Assembly: GCA_900541335.1 (NCBI GenBank)
Contig: UQJC01000009.1
Coordinates: 1-51,123, forward strand
Reading direction: 5' to 3'
Length of the DNA: 51,123 bases
DNA from: an uncultured Prevotella sp.
GTDB taxonomy: Bacteria; Bacteroidota; Bacteroidia; Bacteroidales; Bacteroidaceae
Positions within the stretch are counted from its first letter, which is position 1; each line of letters starts with the position of its first letter. The notes below the pieces were generated by a model. It saw only the letters and a list, made by a program, of their open reading frames with translations. It made no database searches and was not told where the DNA came from. Below are positions 24,702 to 36,000 of the stretch, in pieces. Made by a program: the position numbers and the translations under genes.

Positions 24702-25217
24702 TCAGTCGTAGGAGGGACGGGTGGGTCGAGAACGCTTGTAGAAGGCTTTTCGGGCGGTCTCAAGCGCGGTTTTGGCCAGTGCGTCGTAATCGCTTGCATC
24801 GGCCTTGTTGGTGATGGTGAACCAGTCGGCGATGGCGCGGGAGACGATGTACTCGTGCAGGCCGCCGCCAAGGGAGTCGATGGCTGACTGGTTGAAATTG
24901 CTTGGCATGGTGAATGCGAGGCTGAGCTTGGTGTCGTTGTCGACTTCTTGCTTGATGCGGTTGTTGGTTGTGGTGCCTTCCTCTGTGAGGTATTCGCCAA
25001 GTTCTACTTTGAGTTCGGCAAAGGCATTGGAGATACTGCGGCGTATCTGATAGGAATGTTCTTCGTCGTCGCTTGCTTGCATGTTGGCGGCGGCTTCGTA
25101 GTCTTTGCTGCCTTCGGACTTGCGACTGATACCCGTGAGGTGGGTCTTGTTTTGGATGTCGAAGATGATTTCTTTGACTTCGAGTTCGACTTTGATAGTT
25201 TTCTTGCTTTCTGCCAT
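24702..25217 (-). CDS. Phage structural protein, paralogue of the gene at 21082-21531
   Basis: A 171-residue protein. The start at 25217 (MAESKKTIKVELEVKEIIFD) is preferred over a longer frame from 25256. The region FNQSAIDSLGGGLHEYIVSR and ADWFTITNKADASDYDALAK plus the C-terminus RSRPTRPSYD parallel the smaller protein at 21082-21531. Charged, soluble, no membrane segment. Likely a head-tail connector, tail-completion or similar protein; the family was not recognised by name. It is divergent from the virion-core-like gene at 25340, with a 122-bp gap that holds the latter's promoter. Confidence 0.7.
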   Translation of the reverse strand: MAESKKTIKVELEVKEIIFDIQNKTHLTGISRKSEGSKDYEAAANMQASDDEEHSYQIRRSISNAFAELKVELGEYLTEEGTTTNNRIKQEVDNDTKLSLAFTMPSNFNQSAIDSLGGGLHEYIVSRAIADWFTITNKADASDYDALAKTALETARKAFYKRSRPTRPSYD

Positions 25218-25265
25218 GGTTGTTTTAATTTGTTTGTGTGAAGAGCGGACTCTCACAAGTTATAG

Positions 25266-25295
25266 TTTGGCGGCAAAGTTGGGTGGTTAGTTTTG
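25266..25295 (+). promoter_or_regulatory. Promoter of the plus-strand ejection-like genes
   Basis: TTTG at 25266-25269, 18 nt, TAGTTTTG at 25288-25295. Start expected near 25302, about 38 bp before the gene at 25340. It would serve the three plus-strand genes ending at 43362. Confidence 0.5.
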
Positions 25296-25339
25296 CATTG
25301 TAATTATAAGTATTGTGTTACTAATCGATCAGGTAAGAT

Positions 25340-25858
25340 ATGATAGGAAGTATAATTGGCGGGGCGATGAAGCTTGGTGGAGGTATATTCGGTGGTATTA
25401 AGGCGCGGAGGGAGGCGCGGAAGGCGAAAAGACAGATTAGGGGACAGCTGAAGGAGAATGAGGAATGGTATAACAGAAGATACAATGAGGACGCGACGCA
25501 ACGGGCGGATGCGCAGTTAATGATGTCAAAGCTGGATGAACAGGTGAGGGAGAGGAACCGTGCGGCGGAAGGGCGTGCGGCGGTGATGGGGGGAACGGAG
25601 GAGGCGATGGCGTCGGCACGTGAGGCGAATGCGGAGGCGATGGCGGATGCTGCGGCGAAGATTGCTGTGGCGGGGGAGGCGCAGAAGAATGCGGTGGAAC
25701 AGCAGTACCAGCAGAACAAGGCGGCTCTGAACGAACAGCTGAACGCGCTGAACGGGCGGACTGCGGCGGGAATTGCTCAGGCTACGATGGGGGTGGCGGA
25801 TGCTGCGGGGAGCTTGGGTGGGGTGATCGGTGACTTGTTCGGGAAAAAGAAAGAGTAG
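25340..25858 (+). CDS. Small virion-core or pilot-like phage protein
   Basis: A 172-residue Ala/Gly-rich protein. It starts with a glycine-rich hydrophobic segment (MIGSIIGGAMKLGGGIFGGI), continues with a long charged helix (KARREARKAKRQIRGQLKEN, WYNRRYNEDATQRADAQLMM) and Ala-rich coiled coil, and ends in a second glycine-rich hydrophobic part (GVADAAGSLGGVIGDLFG) before a lysine tail. A membrane-active hydrophobic start plus long helices is the pattern of phage pilot or inner-core proteins that form the DNA-ejection channel. No sequence family is claimed. The next two plus-strand genes would be its partners. Confidence 0.7.
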   Translation: MIGSIIGGAMKLGGGIFGGIKARREARKAKRQIRGQLKENEEWYNRRYNEDATQRADAQLMMSKLDEQVRERNRAAEGRAAVMGGTEEAMASAREANAEAMADAAAKIAVAGEAQKNAVEQQYQQNKAALNEQLNALNGRTAAGIAQATMGVADAAGSLGGVIGDLFGKKKE

Positions 25859-25991
25859 GGGATATGCGATTTTGGGGCTGGCTGGATGGTGATGTGTCGG
25901 CTGGAAGGGGGGATGGGATGGGTTAGAAGGGGAAGAAAGGGCTGTCGGAGGATTGGTTCAATGTTTTCAGTATGTCAATAATTAGTCACGA
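25859..25991. other. Short G-rich gap
   Basis: No gene, hairpin or promoter was seen. The plus strand is strikingly rich in GGG runs around 25860-25960. Confidence 0.4.
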
Positions 25992-27056
25992 ATGACGGAT
26001 AATAAGGATAAGAATAATATGGTGTCGGCTCAGCCGCCTGTGCTGACTGAGGAACAGTTGCAAATGGCGCGTGGTGCGCGTGGGTATGTGCCGACGGAAG
26101 CTCCTGTAGAGAATAAGCCTGCTTCGGCTGCGGTGAACGCGGATGTGGCGCAGCCGGAGTATGGCAGCTTCGGGGATATTATCGGGGCATTGGAGCAGGA
26201 TGCCGCGCGTTACAAGGCGGAGACGGATGCGCAGAAGAAGGCGAGGGAGAAACGGGAGAAGTGGCAGGGGGTGATCGGGGGGATTGCGGATATGGGTAGT
26301 GCGCTGGCGAATTTGTTTTTTACGGCTGGCGGTGCGCCGAATATGTACAATCATGCGCAGGGGATGAGTGAGCGGAACCGTGTGAGGTGGGAGAAGGCGA
26401 AGGCTGAACGGGAGGCGAACAGGGAGAAGTATCTGGACAGGCTGTATAAGTTGGCTCAGATTAAGGATGCTGAGGACGGTAAACTGAGGGTGTTGGAGCG
26501 TCAGCGGAAGGCGGACGAAGAGGCGAAGGAGCAGCGTGAATGGGAGCGCGATAAGTGGGAACGCGAAATTGCGATCAAGGAGGCGAAGGCGAATAAGGAT
26601 GCAGTACTTGCAGACTTACGTGTGCAGTATATGCAAGGGAAGATTGACGGGGTGGAATATGCGAATGCCATCAAGGCTGTAGAGTTGCAGCATGCGCAGT
26701 CATACTATCGCAACAGGGCTTCGGGTGCCGGTAAGAAGGGGAGCGGTGGAGGAGGCAACGGAAGACCTGGGGAATTTCCGTGGTATGATCAGGACGGGAA
26801 TGTTCACTATGCACACTCGAAGGCAGCTGCAGAGGCTAATGCACGCGTGGCCGGGACTCTCATAGAGGATGAGCATTCGTCTACGCGAAAGAGCGATGTC
26901 TTTAAGATTGATCACAAGGGTAATATGAAGAAGACTGGGGAGACTACGTCTACGACGACAAGGGCAAAGAACCGCCCGATGACCAAGGAGGAGGTGGAGA
27001 AGAAGTACCCGAAGAAGAAGGGGAATAGTGTGGATTCAGCAGTGGTGACTATTTGA
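25992..27056 (+). CDS. Coiled-coil phage protein, probable internal virion protein
   Basis: A 354-residue, very hydrophilic protein. A disordered start (MTDNKDKNNMVSAQPPVL) leads to GSFGDIIGALEQDAARYKAE, a short hydrophobic stretch (GVIGGIADMGSALANLFFTA), then about 130 residues of highly charged helix (ANREKYLDRLYKLAQIKDAE, KEQREWERDKWEREIAIKEA), a Gly/Lys linker and a C-terminal part with WYDQDGNVHYAHSK. No family was recognised. Its place between the pilot-like gene and the giant gene, all on the plus strand, suggests a component of the internal core or ejection machinery. Confidence 0.65.
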   Translation: MTDNKDKNNMVSAQPPVLTEEQLQMARGARGYVPTEAPVENKPASAAVNADVAQPEYGSFGDIIGALEQDAARYKAETDAQKKAREKREKWQGVIGGIADMGSALANLFFTAGGAPNMYNHAQGMSERNRVRWEKAKAEREANREKYLDRLYKLAQIKDAEDGKLRVLERQRKADEEAKEQREWERDKWEREIAIKEAKANKDAVLADLRVQYMQGKIDGVEYANAIKAVELQHAQSYYRNRASGAGKKGSGGGGNGRPGEFPWYDQDGNVHYAHSKAAAEANARVAGTLIEDEHSSTRKSDVFKIDHKGNMKKTGETTSTTTRAKNRPMTKEEVEKKYPKKKGNSVDSAVVTI

Positions 27057-27087
27057 TAATATGTAGTACTATTCAAAAAGCGACATT

Positions 27088-30000
27088 ATGCCATTACAGA
27101 CAAAGAAACTCAAATTGATATACAACGCGCTGCAAAACGATGGTTTCGAGACACAGACGTATGATGAATTTCAGAAGTATTTCACAGGAAGAGATCACTA
27201 TGCCAACCGCAAGAAGGTGTATGATTTCTTGATGGAAAACGGTGCTTCTGCGGAAAATATCGGTGGAACGTATGAGGATTTCATGAGCCGACTTCGTACT
27301 CCTCAGACTGTTGGTGCAGTTCCCCTGACGGAAGATAAAAAGAGACAGTTACAGGCAGACATGGACTTGATGCAGGCGGACATGGACTTGACTATGCGTC
27401 AGGCTGAGCTGGATATGCAAGATGCGCGGGAACGAACTAAAAAACCGCTGAATGTCCGTAAAATGAACTTGGCAGGGGGTAATAATGCATTCGATAATTC
27501 GCGTGTTCGCGAGCGAAAGAAGGCTCGTTACGACGGCGGGGAGAAAACGGTGTATGTTACTGAAAGCGGGAATGAGTATGGTTCGCGTGCGATGGCAGAC
27601 GTTGAGCAGGGGCAGCTGGACGAAGCCCGGTTTATGAGGGAGAATAAACGGGCGTATCTGATGAGGGAGAAGGAACGGATTGAGAGGGAGATGAATCAGC
27701 GTAGGGGGGAAGTGAAGAGGGTTGAAGAAGAGGAATATAAGAAGATATGGGATGGCCCATTAAAATATCTTAGTTCAATGCCAAGGGGAGGTGGTGTTGG
27801 ATTTAATCCTTCTGCTGATAATTTAGGTGTGTGGGGAGACAAAAAATATAAGACGCTAAATGCTCAGCTCAAGCAAGTTGAAGATGCTCTTGCTACGCTT
27901 GATGAAGCAGAGGCAGGAAAAAAGAGTGATGCCTGGATTGCTGATTCATCGAATGCGTGGGAGCGAAATGCCAAGAAACTGGCTGGATTTGGTGGCGGTG
28001 CCTGGAGAGGACTTGCTCATTCTGTCGGGAAGATAAGTACTTGGGATTTCGGTATTACGGACATGGAGACGAATAAATCTGTACTCGATGCTGCTAATGC
28101 CGTGGATAAAGGCACTGAAGCGACCAAGGAGGATCAAGAGCTGCTTGATTTGGTTGCGTATAAAAATATGGTGGAAAAGGAGAGCGAACCTTATCTTGGT
28201 TACGGCTACACGGCTGGTAGCATTACAGGTGAGTCGCTCCCGTTTATGCTTGAGATGGCGATCAACCCAGCATCGGGTGTGGGTAAGGGTGCCATGAAGG
28301 CGAGTATGCGAGGCATGCTTAAGAAATACGGGAAGGAGAAACTGAAGAGCAACTTCAAGAAGTATCTGCTTGCCAAGGCCGGTGCGAGAGTTGCGGGTGA
28401 TGTGGCAGGAGCGCATGCCATGGCGTTGACTACGGGACAGGGGCGCGTGATTGCGGACACGATGCGCCGGCTGACGGGCGATGTGCAGTACGGCGTGAAT
28501 GATAACGGACAGATTGTGTACAGCGGACGCAAGGTCGATGTGGACGGATTGGCAGAGGCTTACCTCAAGTCATTCGAATCGCAGGCGATCGAGAACCATT
28601 CTGAGATGCTCGGTGAGTATTTTGCCCCCCTTCTGACGCGTGCTGGAAAGGCGATCGGTAAGCCTATAGGCAAGGGACTGGAGAAGCTCCGTCTCGGAGG
28701 AGTGAACCGGTTCATTGAGGATGTCGGTGCTTCGAAGACAGCCAAGTTGATTGATGATTTCTCGAAGAAGACGCAGTGGAACGGGTCTATTGGCGAATAC
28801 GCCGAGGAGGTTGCTGGCGGCATTGAGAATGCTATGATTGTCGGTGACCAGACGCTTGACACGGATGAGCAGACGGGTGTATTCAACCTGGAGAAGAATA
28901 TTGAGACTTTCCTTGGTGTGGGGCTGATGGGTGGTTTCATGTTCGGTGCGAAGCTTGCCAGTTACCGTGGCCCGAAGCGAGGTGCGTTGCAGGAAATGGA
29001 GGCGGCAGGCAATCGCGTTGACCGCGCTCTCGGAGGTAAAATGCAAGCCCGTGCACAGTGGGGAGAGTGGCGCAGCAAGCTTCTTCTTGGCAATGAAGAA
29101 GAGAAGAAGAATACGCTGCGTGAGATTATGGATAACGAGAAGCTCCCGATTCAGTTCCGTAACGCGGTGGCAGACTTCTCACGCGCCGCGCAGAAGTATG
29201 AGGGTCTGTGCCGAGCTGAGCAGAGCAAGCGTCTGGAAGGGACGGCTGACCCCGTAGGCAGTTCGCTGGACGATGCTGCGGATGCTGGCTACGAGCTGAA
29301 TGATCCGCAGGAGATGACGCGCACCAGACTTGCGCTGGAGAACGAGCGTGAACGCATGGCGGCGTATCTTGGCGTGGAGGTTGACCAGGTGGATGCTACG
29401 GTCGGCGAGAACCTGTTTGACTATGTTGACGACCTGCGTAATCGAGGCGTGACGGGTGAAGAGCTTAACCGCGTGATGGATTATGCACGCGCCCGTTCCC
29501 GTTACGAGGGTATGCAGATGCGTCTGGAGGATGACACCAACACGCGTATTGACAACGTACACGCCAATATGGCGCGGTATGCGCACCGAGAAAATGGTAC
29601 CGTACAGACAGGAGCCGTCAAAACGAAGGACGGTTCTCGCCCTGTGTGGATTGTATCGGGCAACCTGGTGTTTGAAGGCGAAGGCAAAAATCGCAGCGTT
29701 AATCCGATGAAGAGCGACGAATCTATCTTCGTGATTGATGCGAAGACGGGTCAGGTGGAAATGCACCCTGCGACGGATTTCGTCTCCCTGGGCGAACCTG
29801 TAAGCGCGGAAGAAGTCAACGCTTATTACGAGTCCTCTGTCCGTGAACAGATGAAGAAGGCGTTCGAAGCGAATACGCATGCCGAACTGTCGGAAGAGAA
29901 ACCTGCCGAAGACGGCGAACTTGCTCCTGCGAACGAGACAGAAGGCGCGGCGGTGGAACCTGCGGAAGGGAATGCAACCGAATCTACAGCAGAGAATGCA

Positions 30001-33000
30001 ACCGAACCTGCGAAGCCTGCCTATGAGGTGGGTGACGTGGTGACGCTGGAGACGGAGGAGGGTCCTGTGTCGGTTGAGGTGCAGGCTGTTACGGCTGACG
30101 GGGTGGAGGTGAGAACGGATGAGCCTTGGAGGGGACAGGTGGTGCAGGTGATTCCTACGGAGGAGTTTGAGGGGATGATGAAGAAGCCAGTTGTGGAGGC
30201 TGGAGTCGGTGAGGAGGAATCATCGGCTACTGAATCCGACCGCTACACGGAGGGAAGTCCTGAACGTGTGGAGGCTGGAGACAATTTGATTGTAACGGAT
30301 GAGGAAGGTAATGACCGTTCGCTGAAGGTTGTTCGCAGGGTATCAATGAAACCTAGTGAGAAGGGCGGGCTTGAACCGCAGGAGGATGCTAACGGTAAGA
30401 TTGTGGAACTCGTGGATGATGCTACGGGCGAAACGGTGAGAATGTGGGACTCTGAGCTGGCTGAACGTACGAAGGGGTATATGCGTCCTCAACAAGGGGT
30501 GATGCCTTCTCCTAAATCGACGGAAGGTGAAGGCGTGGAACAGGCTGAACAAGCTGCACCAGCCGCTGAACCTGCACAGCCGAAGCGCAATGAAATCCCT
30601 GTGGACGAGAAAACGGGTGAGCCTGTCTATGAAGCGGCTGACCCCGGTGCGGCATGGGATGCTTTGGTTGAAGAGGCGGAAGGTGACGAGGAGCTGGCTA
30701 TGGAGACTGTCAATGCCATGGTCAGGGACATGGAAGAGAAGGTGAAGAAGGCGAAGAATGCCAAGCTTCGCGCAGGTGCGACCGCCCACGAAAAAATGGA
30801 GGCTCAGAAGGAACGCAAACGACGCATTGCAGAGGCTGAGGAACGGCTTGAATCCTGGAAACGAATTGCTGGTGTGAAGGCGGAACGCGCTGCGGCTGCT
30901 GAAGCTTCTGTTGTGGAATCTCCTGTTGCTGAGTCTCCTGCTGTGGAGTCTCCTGCTGCTGAATCTCCTGCTGCTGAATCTCCTGCTGCTGAGTCTCCTG
31001 TTACGGTAGAAACTCCTGCGGCGGAAGATGCCACTCCTGTACAGGAAGGAGCGCAAACACCCGTGCAGGAAGGAGCGCGAGGAGGTGTGCAAGTGCCTCA
31101 TGCAGACTCAGCCGGGCAGGAAGCTACGCAGGATTCTGTAACGGGAACAGCTCCTGTGGCGGAGCAGACAGGTACGACTCCGAAGGGGGTTGAAGCTATT
31201 CCTACGCGTAAGAACAATAAGGGAGAAGAGGAGGTGCTTTATCACAAGGTGCCTGTGGCTCGTACGATGGCGGACTTGTATGACGGGGGGGTGGATCAGG
31301 AGGAGATTGACGGGTTTGTGGAGGCGAACTCGGCGGAGGCAGCGCGTGAGGTGAAGCGTATTGAGGGGAAGAAGCCTAAGATGACAACGAACAAGGCTAA
31401 GTATATGGAGGCGAAGCGTGCCTGGCAGGCTGAACTGGACGAGGCAAGGGAGAAGGAGGCTTACTGGAAGGAGGTGGGGAAGGAGGTGAAACGGGTTACG
31501 CACCGTGATGAAGCCCCGGTGTCTGCTGAAGGCCGTGGCCATGAAGCTGCACTTGGTGAAGATATGCCGAAGGATGAGCCTATGGACGTGTATGAAGTTG
31601 TGGCCAGTGCGCTCGGTCGTGGACGTATTAAGATTACGCCTGAGAGTTTCCGTGCGGAAACGGGTTATTCGGTGAATGACCAGAAGAAGTATCCTGGTAT
31701 GGTGGCTTCTGCTGAGAATGGTGGTGTGTCTGTGGAACGTGCAGCTGAAATGCTGATGGAGGATGCGGATATGGCAGGTTTCCCTTCGGATGATTACACG
31801 ATTCGACAGGCGATTATTGATGTGTTGCAGGATGGTCATCCGGCAGGTTACATTTCACGCAGACGTGAGGAGGCTCGCCGCCGTGCTGCTGAACGCGATG
31901 AGCGTGAACGGGAGGAGTACTATCAGGATCGATATGGTATGAATGCTGATGACGGTATGGCTTATGAAGAGACTGCTGTACCGAACGCGCTGAATCAGTA
32001 TGGCGGTGTGTCGGAGGATGAACTTGCGGCTCAATCGGCAGAGGCTGCAGAGGCTGAGCGTATGAAGCGCGAGGAGGATGAGCAAGGGAACAGGGGTGAG
32101 GAAGGTGGCCAGCAAATGGCGGGCAAAGAGGAAGGTGCTGGGAATGAGGCTGCTTCGGAGGTGGAGGAAATGCCTGCAGCACATGAACCTGCCGTTGATT
32201 CCTCTATGCCTAAGACTTCATTTACTCAAGATGAAGCCGCCGATTTTGTTGATAAAATGGAGGCTCGTGCTGAATCGGTTCCAGAAATGGAGTTGACGAT
32301 TGAAAATTGGGATTCTCTGTTTGGTGAAGATGGCAGGGTTGAAACTCCTATCGGGGAAGTCAAGATGGGGGAAAACCAATTTGCCAAACTGATGCGCCAG
32401 GGTCGTAATGGAAAATTGGGCATGATTAAGCCTACTCTTGAAAGTCCCGATATTATTATCGAACAGGCAAGTATGGCTAAAGAAGGTGATGTTACGGAAA
32501 GACCTTCCTCTTATCTGTTTATCAAAGCATTTACTAAACCAGATGGAGAACGTTTCTATTATTTCACCTCAGTGAGCGTCAGCAGGGACGGTAAGGAAGT
32601 AATCATTTCCAATCAAGAAAAAAGCCGCAACAAGATATTGCGGCTTATGACTGAAGAAAGTGTGATTTGGCGCACTCCGAATGATGCGGCTACTTCTTCG
32701 GCTGAGAAGCAAGGTTTGGACTATGCTCATCCTAATAATGCCGAGGATGAAACAAAGGGCTCGGGAATAACTCCTCAAAGCACTTCTTCTGCTGGCAAAG
32801 TTACTGAAAGTCAGGAAACGGAGCAAGGGAATGAGGTTGCTTCGGAAGTGGAGGAAGGTGGTAAGCAAATGGAGGGGGAAGAGAAGACTAATACGTTTTC
32901 CTTGAGTGAAATGGATAGTGGTAAAGGCGGTAGATTATACCAGGATGCTGCTGGTAACACTAACCTTGTGTCTATCCCCAATGAGGTTTTTGAAGCTATG

Positions 33001-36000
33001 GGAATGTCACCTGTTCCCTTCTCGTTGACGGAATCTATGGCGGAACATGTGCTTAAACATAAGACAGAGCTGGGATTAAGTAGTAAAGAGGATGCTGTCA
33101 GATACGTAGTTGCTGTGATGAAGAATGCAGATCATGTCCGTGCTGGCGACAAACCAGGTTCGTTTGTATTCTCTGTTGAAAATGGTCGTCGAAAAGTTGG
33201 GAAACGGGCTATTGCTGTTCAAGTGGATGGAAGTAGTGGTAAGTTCCTTGGTATTAGTACTTCGGGGAATGAACGCGTAAGCAACTTGCAAAAAAGACCA
33301 TTGCTTTGGGAGAAGGGCGTGAATGAGACTTCTGCTACAGGTTCCGCTCCTGCAAATGTTACTTCCGAAACAGCTGAACAAAACGGCGGAGAGCTGGACG
33401 GCAACGCATCAAACCAAAGTAATGATCTTTCTGCCGACAAAGTTACGGAAAGCAAGGAAACGGAGCAAGTCGGCGCACGGGTTAAAGCAGAGGGTGAAGA
33501 GGCGGAAGTTTCCAAGGACGAAACTCCCAAGGAGTATAAATATAGACGGAATTCTGATATCGATACGCTGCCTGATGGGTATTTGCGTCTTGGGAAGGAC
33601 GAAAGAGGATTTGATGTAGCGTTTTATGACCATCCGCTCAGCAGGAAGGAGGTTGAACGCTTCCATATGGGTCCTATAACTGAGTCCAATGAGCTGGTAG
33701 GGAAGGTTTATGAGGTTACCAGAGGACTGGTTACAATTACTTATCGCGTGGTTGGGGCTGAAGATGGGTTCGTATTGTTCACGGATAATGGTTCTTTCGA
33801 TTATAGAACGCTTCCTTATTACAAGTTCATGGATTGGGTGGTGGCTAAAGGGAAGGAAGTCGGAACGGAAGTTAAAGCTTCGGGCAAGGCTCGTGAGGCT
33901 CGCGCCAAGGATGGTACACAGCCTGTGAGTGAATCGGAGGCGGGGCTTCGTGATGCGTTGGTCGATGTGGCTCGTGCTGCTGGCGTTGAAGTGGTGACGG
34001 ACAGCAAGGAGGGGCAACGGGTGCTGGATGAGGTGAACGGGAAGGCTAGAAAAATGGCATTCGGCGAGGAATATGATTACAATCAGTTCCCAGTAGGTCG
34101 TGTTGAACCTGAGCTTTTATCTCGGAGTGTTGAAATTGTACCAGCTGAAAGAAATCATGGCTTTGCTAATTATGACGAAGCAAAGACGTGGGCGAAAGAC
34201 CATATCGTACGAACGCTGACCAATGAGGAAAGTGGCGGAAAGGGACGTGTGAAAATAAGCGGGGCTGCTGTTGGAAAGTATCTTTCAGAGAGTGCAGTTG
34301 CGAAGAGTGATAATCGTGATGTTCATTTAGCTGTACTTCGCGTGTTGCCTGACGTTATCTGTAAAAGTATTGAAGTTGAAACGACTCCCGACTTTAAAAA
34401 GGATGAGAATGGAGTAAGAAAGGCTGGCAATGAAATCAACAAGGATGTTCTGATTCACCGTTGTTATGGTGCTGTAGAGATTGATGGGCAGGTCTACAGA
34501 GTAAAGGTTACGCTTAAGGAATATAAGGATGCAGTCAGAGATAATAAAGCCTATTCGTATGAGGCAACAAAAATAGAGCTGCTCGCAGGAACTTTAGTTG
34601 GTGGAAATAAATCCAGCAACCCCGGTACGAACAGCTCTTTATCTGCTGCAAAGTTACTGAATGGTGTCATGATGTCCTACGATTCAAGCAAAAATGTGCT
34701 TGATGAGAGCGCAAAAATGTCGGCATTGGTTCGTGAACACCGCGTATTCCACGGCAGCGGTGCGGAGTTTGATGCTTTCGACCACAGCCACATGGGCGAG
34801 GGGGAAGGTGCGCGTTTCTTCAAGACCGATAACGGCGAAGCTTACGGTTTTACGGTGGGCGGCAAGGTTTACCTCGATCCGAAGATTGCTACTACTGAGA
34901 CGGCTGTGCATGAGTTGACGCACCTTTGGGCTGACATGCTCCGTAAGGAGAACCCGAAGGAGTGGAAGCATGTGGTGGAACTGATGAAGGGAACTCCAGT
35001 ATGGGATGAGGTGAAGGCGAAATATCCCGAGTTGAAGACGGAGGACGAGATTGCGGATGAAGTACTGGCTCACTACAGCGGTCGTCGCGGTGCTGAACGC
35101 TTGCGTGCGGAACAGCAACGGCTGGCTCGGGAGGAGGGCGTTTCGATGCTTGACCGTGCGAGTGCGGTGGCTGCGATTGAGCGCGTGAAGGACGCGCTGA
35201 ACAGCTTCTGGAAGAAGGTGGCTGATTTGCTTGGCATTCACTTTAAGAGTGCTGAGGAGGTGGCTGATGCTGCGCTGGCAGACATTCTGAACGGACGGGT
35301 GAAACTGACTGCGGCTGAGGGCATGAAGGAAGACAGGAAGGAACTTGTGGCTGTTCACAACATTACGAAGGATAAGCTGAAACAGGCGATGGAACTCGGC
35401 GGATTCCCTATGCCGAGCATTGCCATCACGAAGGCTGGTGTGGGTCATACTTCTTTTGGTGACATCTCGTTGGTATTTGACAAGGAGAGCATCAATCCTA
35501 CGGACAAGCGGAACAAGGTGTACGGTGAGGATGCATGGACACCTGTGTTCCCGGGTGTGGGATATAAGCTGAATGACAAGAAGACAGCCGAGATATACCG
35601 CAGAGCAAACAATGTAGCCCGTGAAAAGGATTTGCCCTTTTACAACCCTGCGATGTTCCATCCCGACAACTATATTAATAAGGTAGGTGCGAATGGTGTT
35701 ACCGATTTGGTGGAGTACTTCAAGAACAGCTATGATGCAAAGCAGATGTATCTTGCGGAGATGGGGAATGCCGTCACGGAGTATGTCAAGCGCGAGGAAG
35801 AGAAATATAGTCCCAAGCATATTCGCCTGTATGAAAAGATGCTGGAGGAAATCGGTCTTGAGAGATTGCAAAATGAGAGTCTCGAAGAACTGAGAGACGA
35901 GATAAAGCGTCTGTATAAAGAATATGGGGATGTAGATATAGACCAAAAGCCCCAGCGTGTTGAAAGAGCTTACCTTGACGGTGCCAAAAGAAAAGCTGTG

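Noticed and set aside
25859..25985. Possible TAG recoding extending the pilot-like protein
   Set aside because: The frame after the TAG at 25856 stays open for about 40 codons, but gives Gly/Arg-rich nonsense, and other phage genes end normally with TAA and TAG. The standard code is adequate.
30916..31005. CRISPR-like regular repeat
   Set aside because: The 15-bp period is coding, in frame, and has no spacers.
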